A DNA stretch of 51,414 nucleotides from Phycisphaerae bacterium. Lineage in GTDB: Bacteria; Planctomycetota; Phycisphaerae; Sedimentisphaerales; Anaerohalosphaeraceae. Positions 51,261 to 51,414 of the stretch are shown here, in pieces (position 1 is the first letter of the stretch; each line of letters begins with the position of its first letter). A program made the position numbers and the translations under genes. Where the stretch lies: NCBI GenBank assembly GCA_012729675.1, contig JAAYCR010000039.1, positions 1 through 51,414 of the forward strand, given 5' to 3'. Below the pieces are notes generated by a model that was not told the origin of the DNA, did not search any database, and saw nothing but the letters and a program-made list of their open reading frames with translations.

Positions 51261-51302
51261 CCAAGCATTATCTTTAAAGTATTCTAATTGTACTGTCCAA
51301 TT

Positions 51303-51414
51303 TCATTTTCGTTCTTTAACTCTTAACGGAGCCAATAACTTATGTCGCTTGTAATGATAAAACCGTGCTGTCTCTCGCCGTTTGCTTTTGCGTTCGATCA
51401 AACGTCGAAACCAT
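51303..51414 (-). CDS. C-terminal fragment running off the window
   Basis: The last 36 codons of a minus-strand frame end RVKERK-stop. It is very basic (RRLIERKSKRRETARFYHYK). It is in the same frame as the membrane protein that follows, separated by a single TGA. The real gene, if any, lies beyond the window. A transposase- or recombinase-like tail is possible, but there is no evidence. Confidence 0.3.
   Translation of the reverse strand, partial: WFRRLIERKSKRRETARFYHYKRHKLLAPLRVKERK

Overview
The window looks like a chromosomal segment of a planctomycete of the Phycisphaerae / Sedimentisphaerales type. This is inferred from the mix of genes: a bacterial housekeeping core, an archaeal-type topoisomerase VI B subunit, secreted GH95 and S8 enzymes, a C-terminal Cys/Asp-rich dockerin-like tail on the protease, a sigma factor with extra HTH domains, and a very large membrane-anchored TPR protein. 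Most genes are GC-rich. Several islands are clearly AT-richer (about 28.6-29.2, 31.6-32.2 and 48.6-51.4 kb).

Layout. (1) 0-4.2 kb, minus strand: SRP RNA (ffs), an inserted S23/four-helix-bundle cassette, dnaX and recR. dnaX carries an A10 run with stops waiting in both alternative frames, followed by a repeat inserted in frame. (2) 4.3-18.4 kb: ferredoxin, proC, a secreted GH95 fucosidase, an unusual sigma-70 factor, pyrE, an IMPase-family phosphatase, then a plus-strand operon (DUF2752 membrane protein, lipoprotein, serA), top6B, a second S23 cassette, a phosphohexomutase and a CDF transporter. (3) 18.5-24 kb: a 1373-residue TPR protein facing hflX. (4) 24.1-30.9 kb, minus strand: a phage-derived head module (portal, putative scaffold, SU10-type major capsid protein, putative connector, small membrane and lipoprotein genes, a GNAT protein). 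I see no terminase, tail or integrase gene. Its last small genes sit between two ~190-bp imperfect inverted repeats, each made of six hairpins. (5) 30.9-32.9 kb: a repeat-rich zone with two small orphan genes. (6) 33-48.1 kb: an lptB-like ABC ATPase, a DUF4143 ATPase, the def-fmt-rsmB operon, a candidate oriC with dnaA, a metallophosphoesterase behind a Tat-type Fe-SOD, an S8 protease, a second DUF4143 ATPase, der, and a PilZ protein. (7) 48.4-51.4 kb: the 3' half of a tRNA-Phe as an attachment-site scar, then an AT-rich island of accessory genes running off the window.

The most unusual theme is a set of intergenic inverted repeats whose arms are degenerate short tandem units. Each locus uses a different unit, but the architecture is the same. 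Two of them enclose S23/IVP-like four-helix-bundle genes (3.63-4.05 and 15.58-16.06 kb). Three others are gene-free (13.75-13.83, 26.87-26.94 and 31.19-31.37 kb). They could be occupied and empty forms of one mobile or RNA-structural element. Together with the dnaX slippage site and the paired six-hairpin repeats, these are the observations most worth following up. No database search or folding program was run; family names rest on recognised motifs and gene order.
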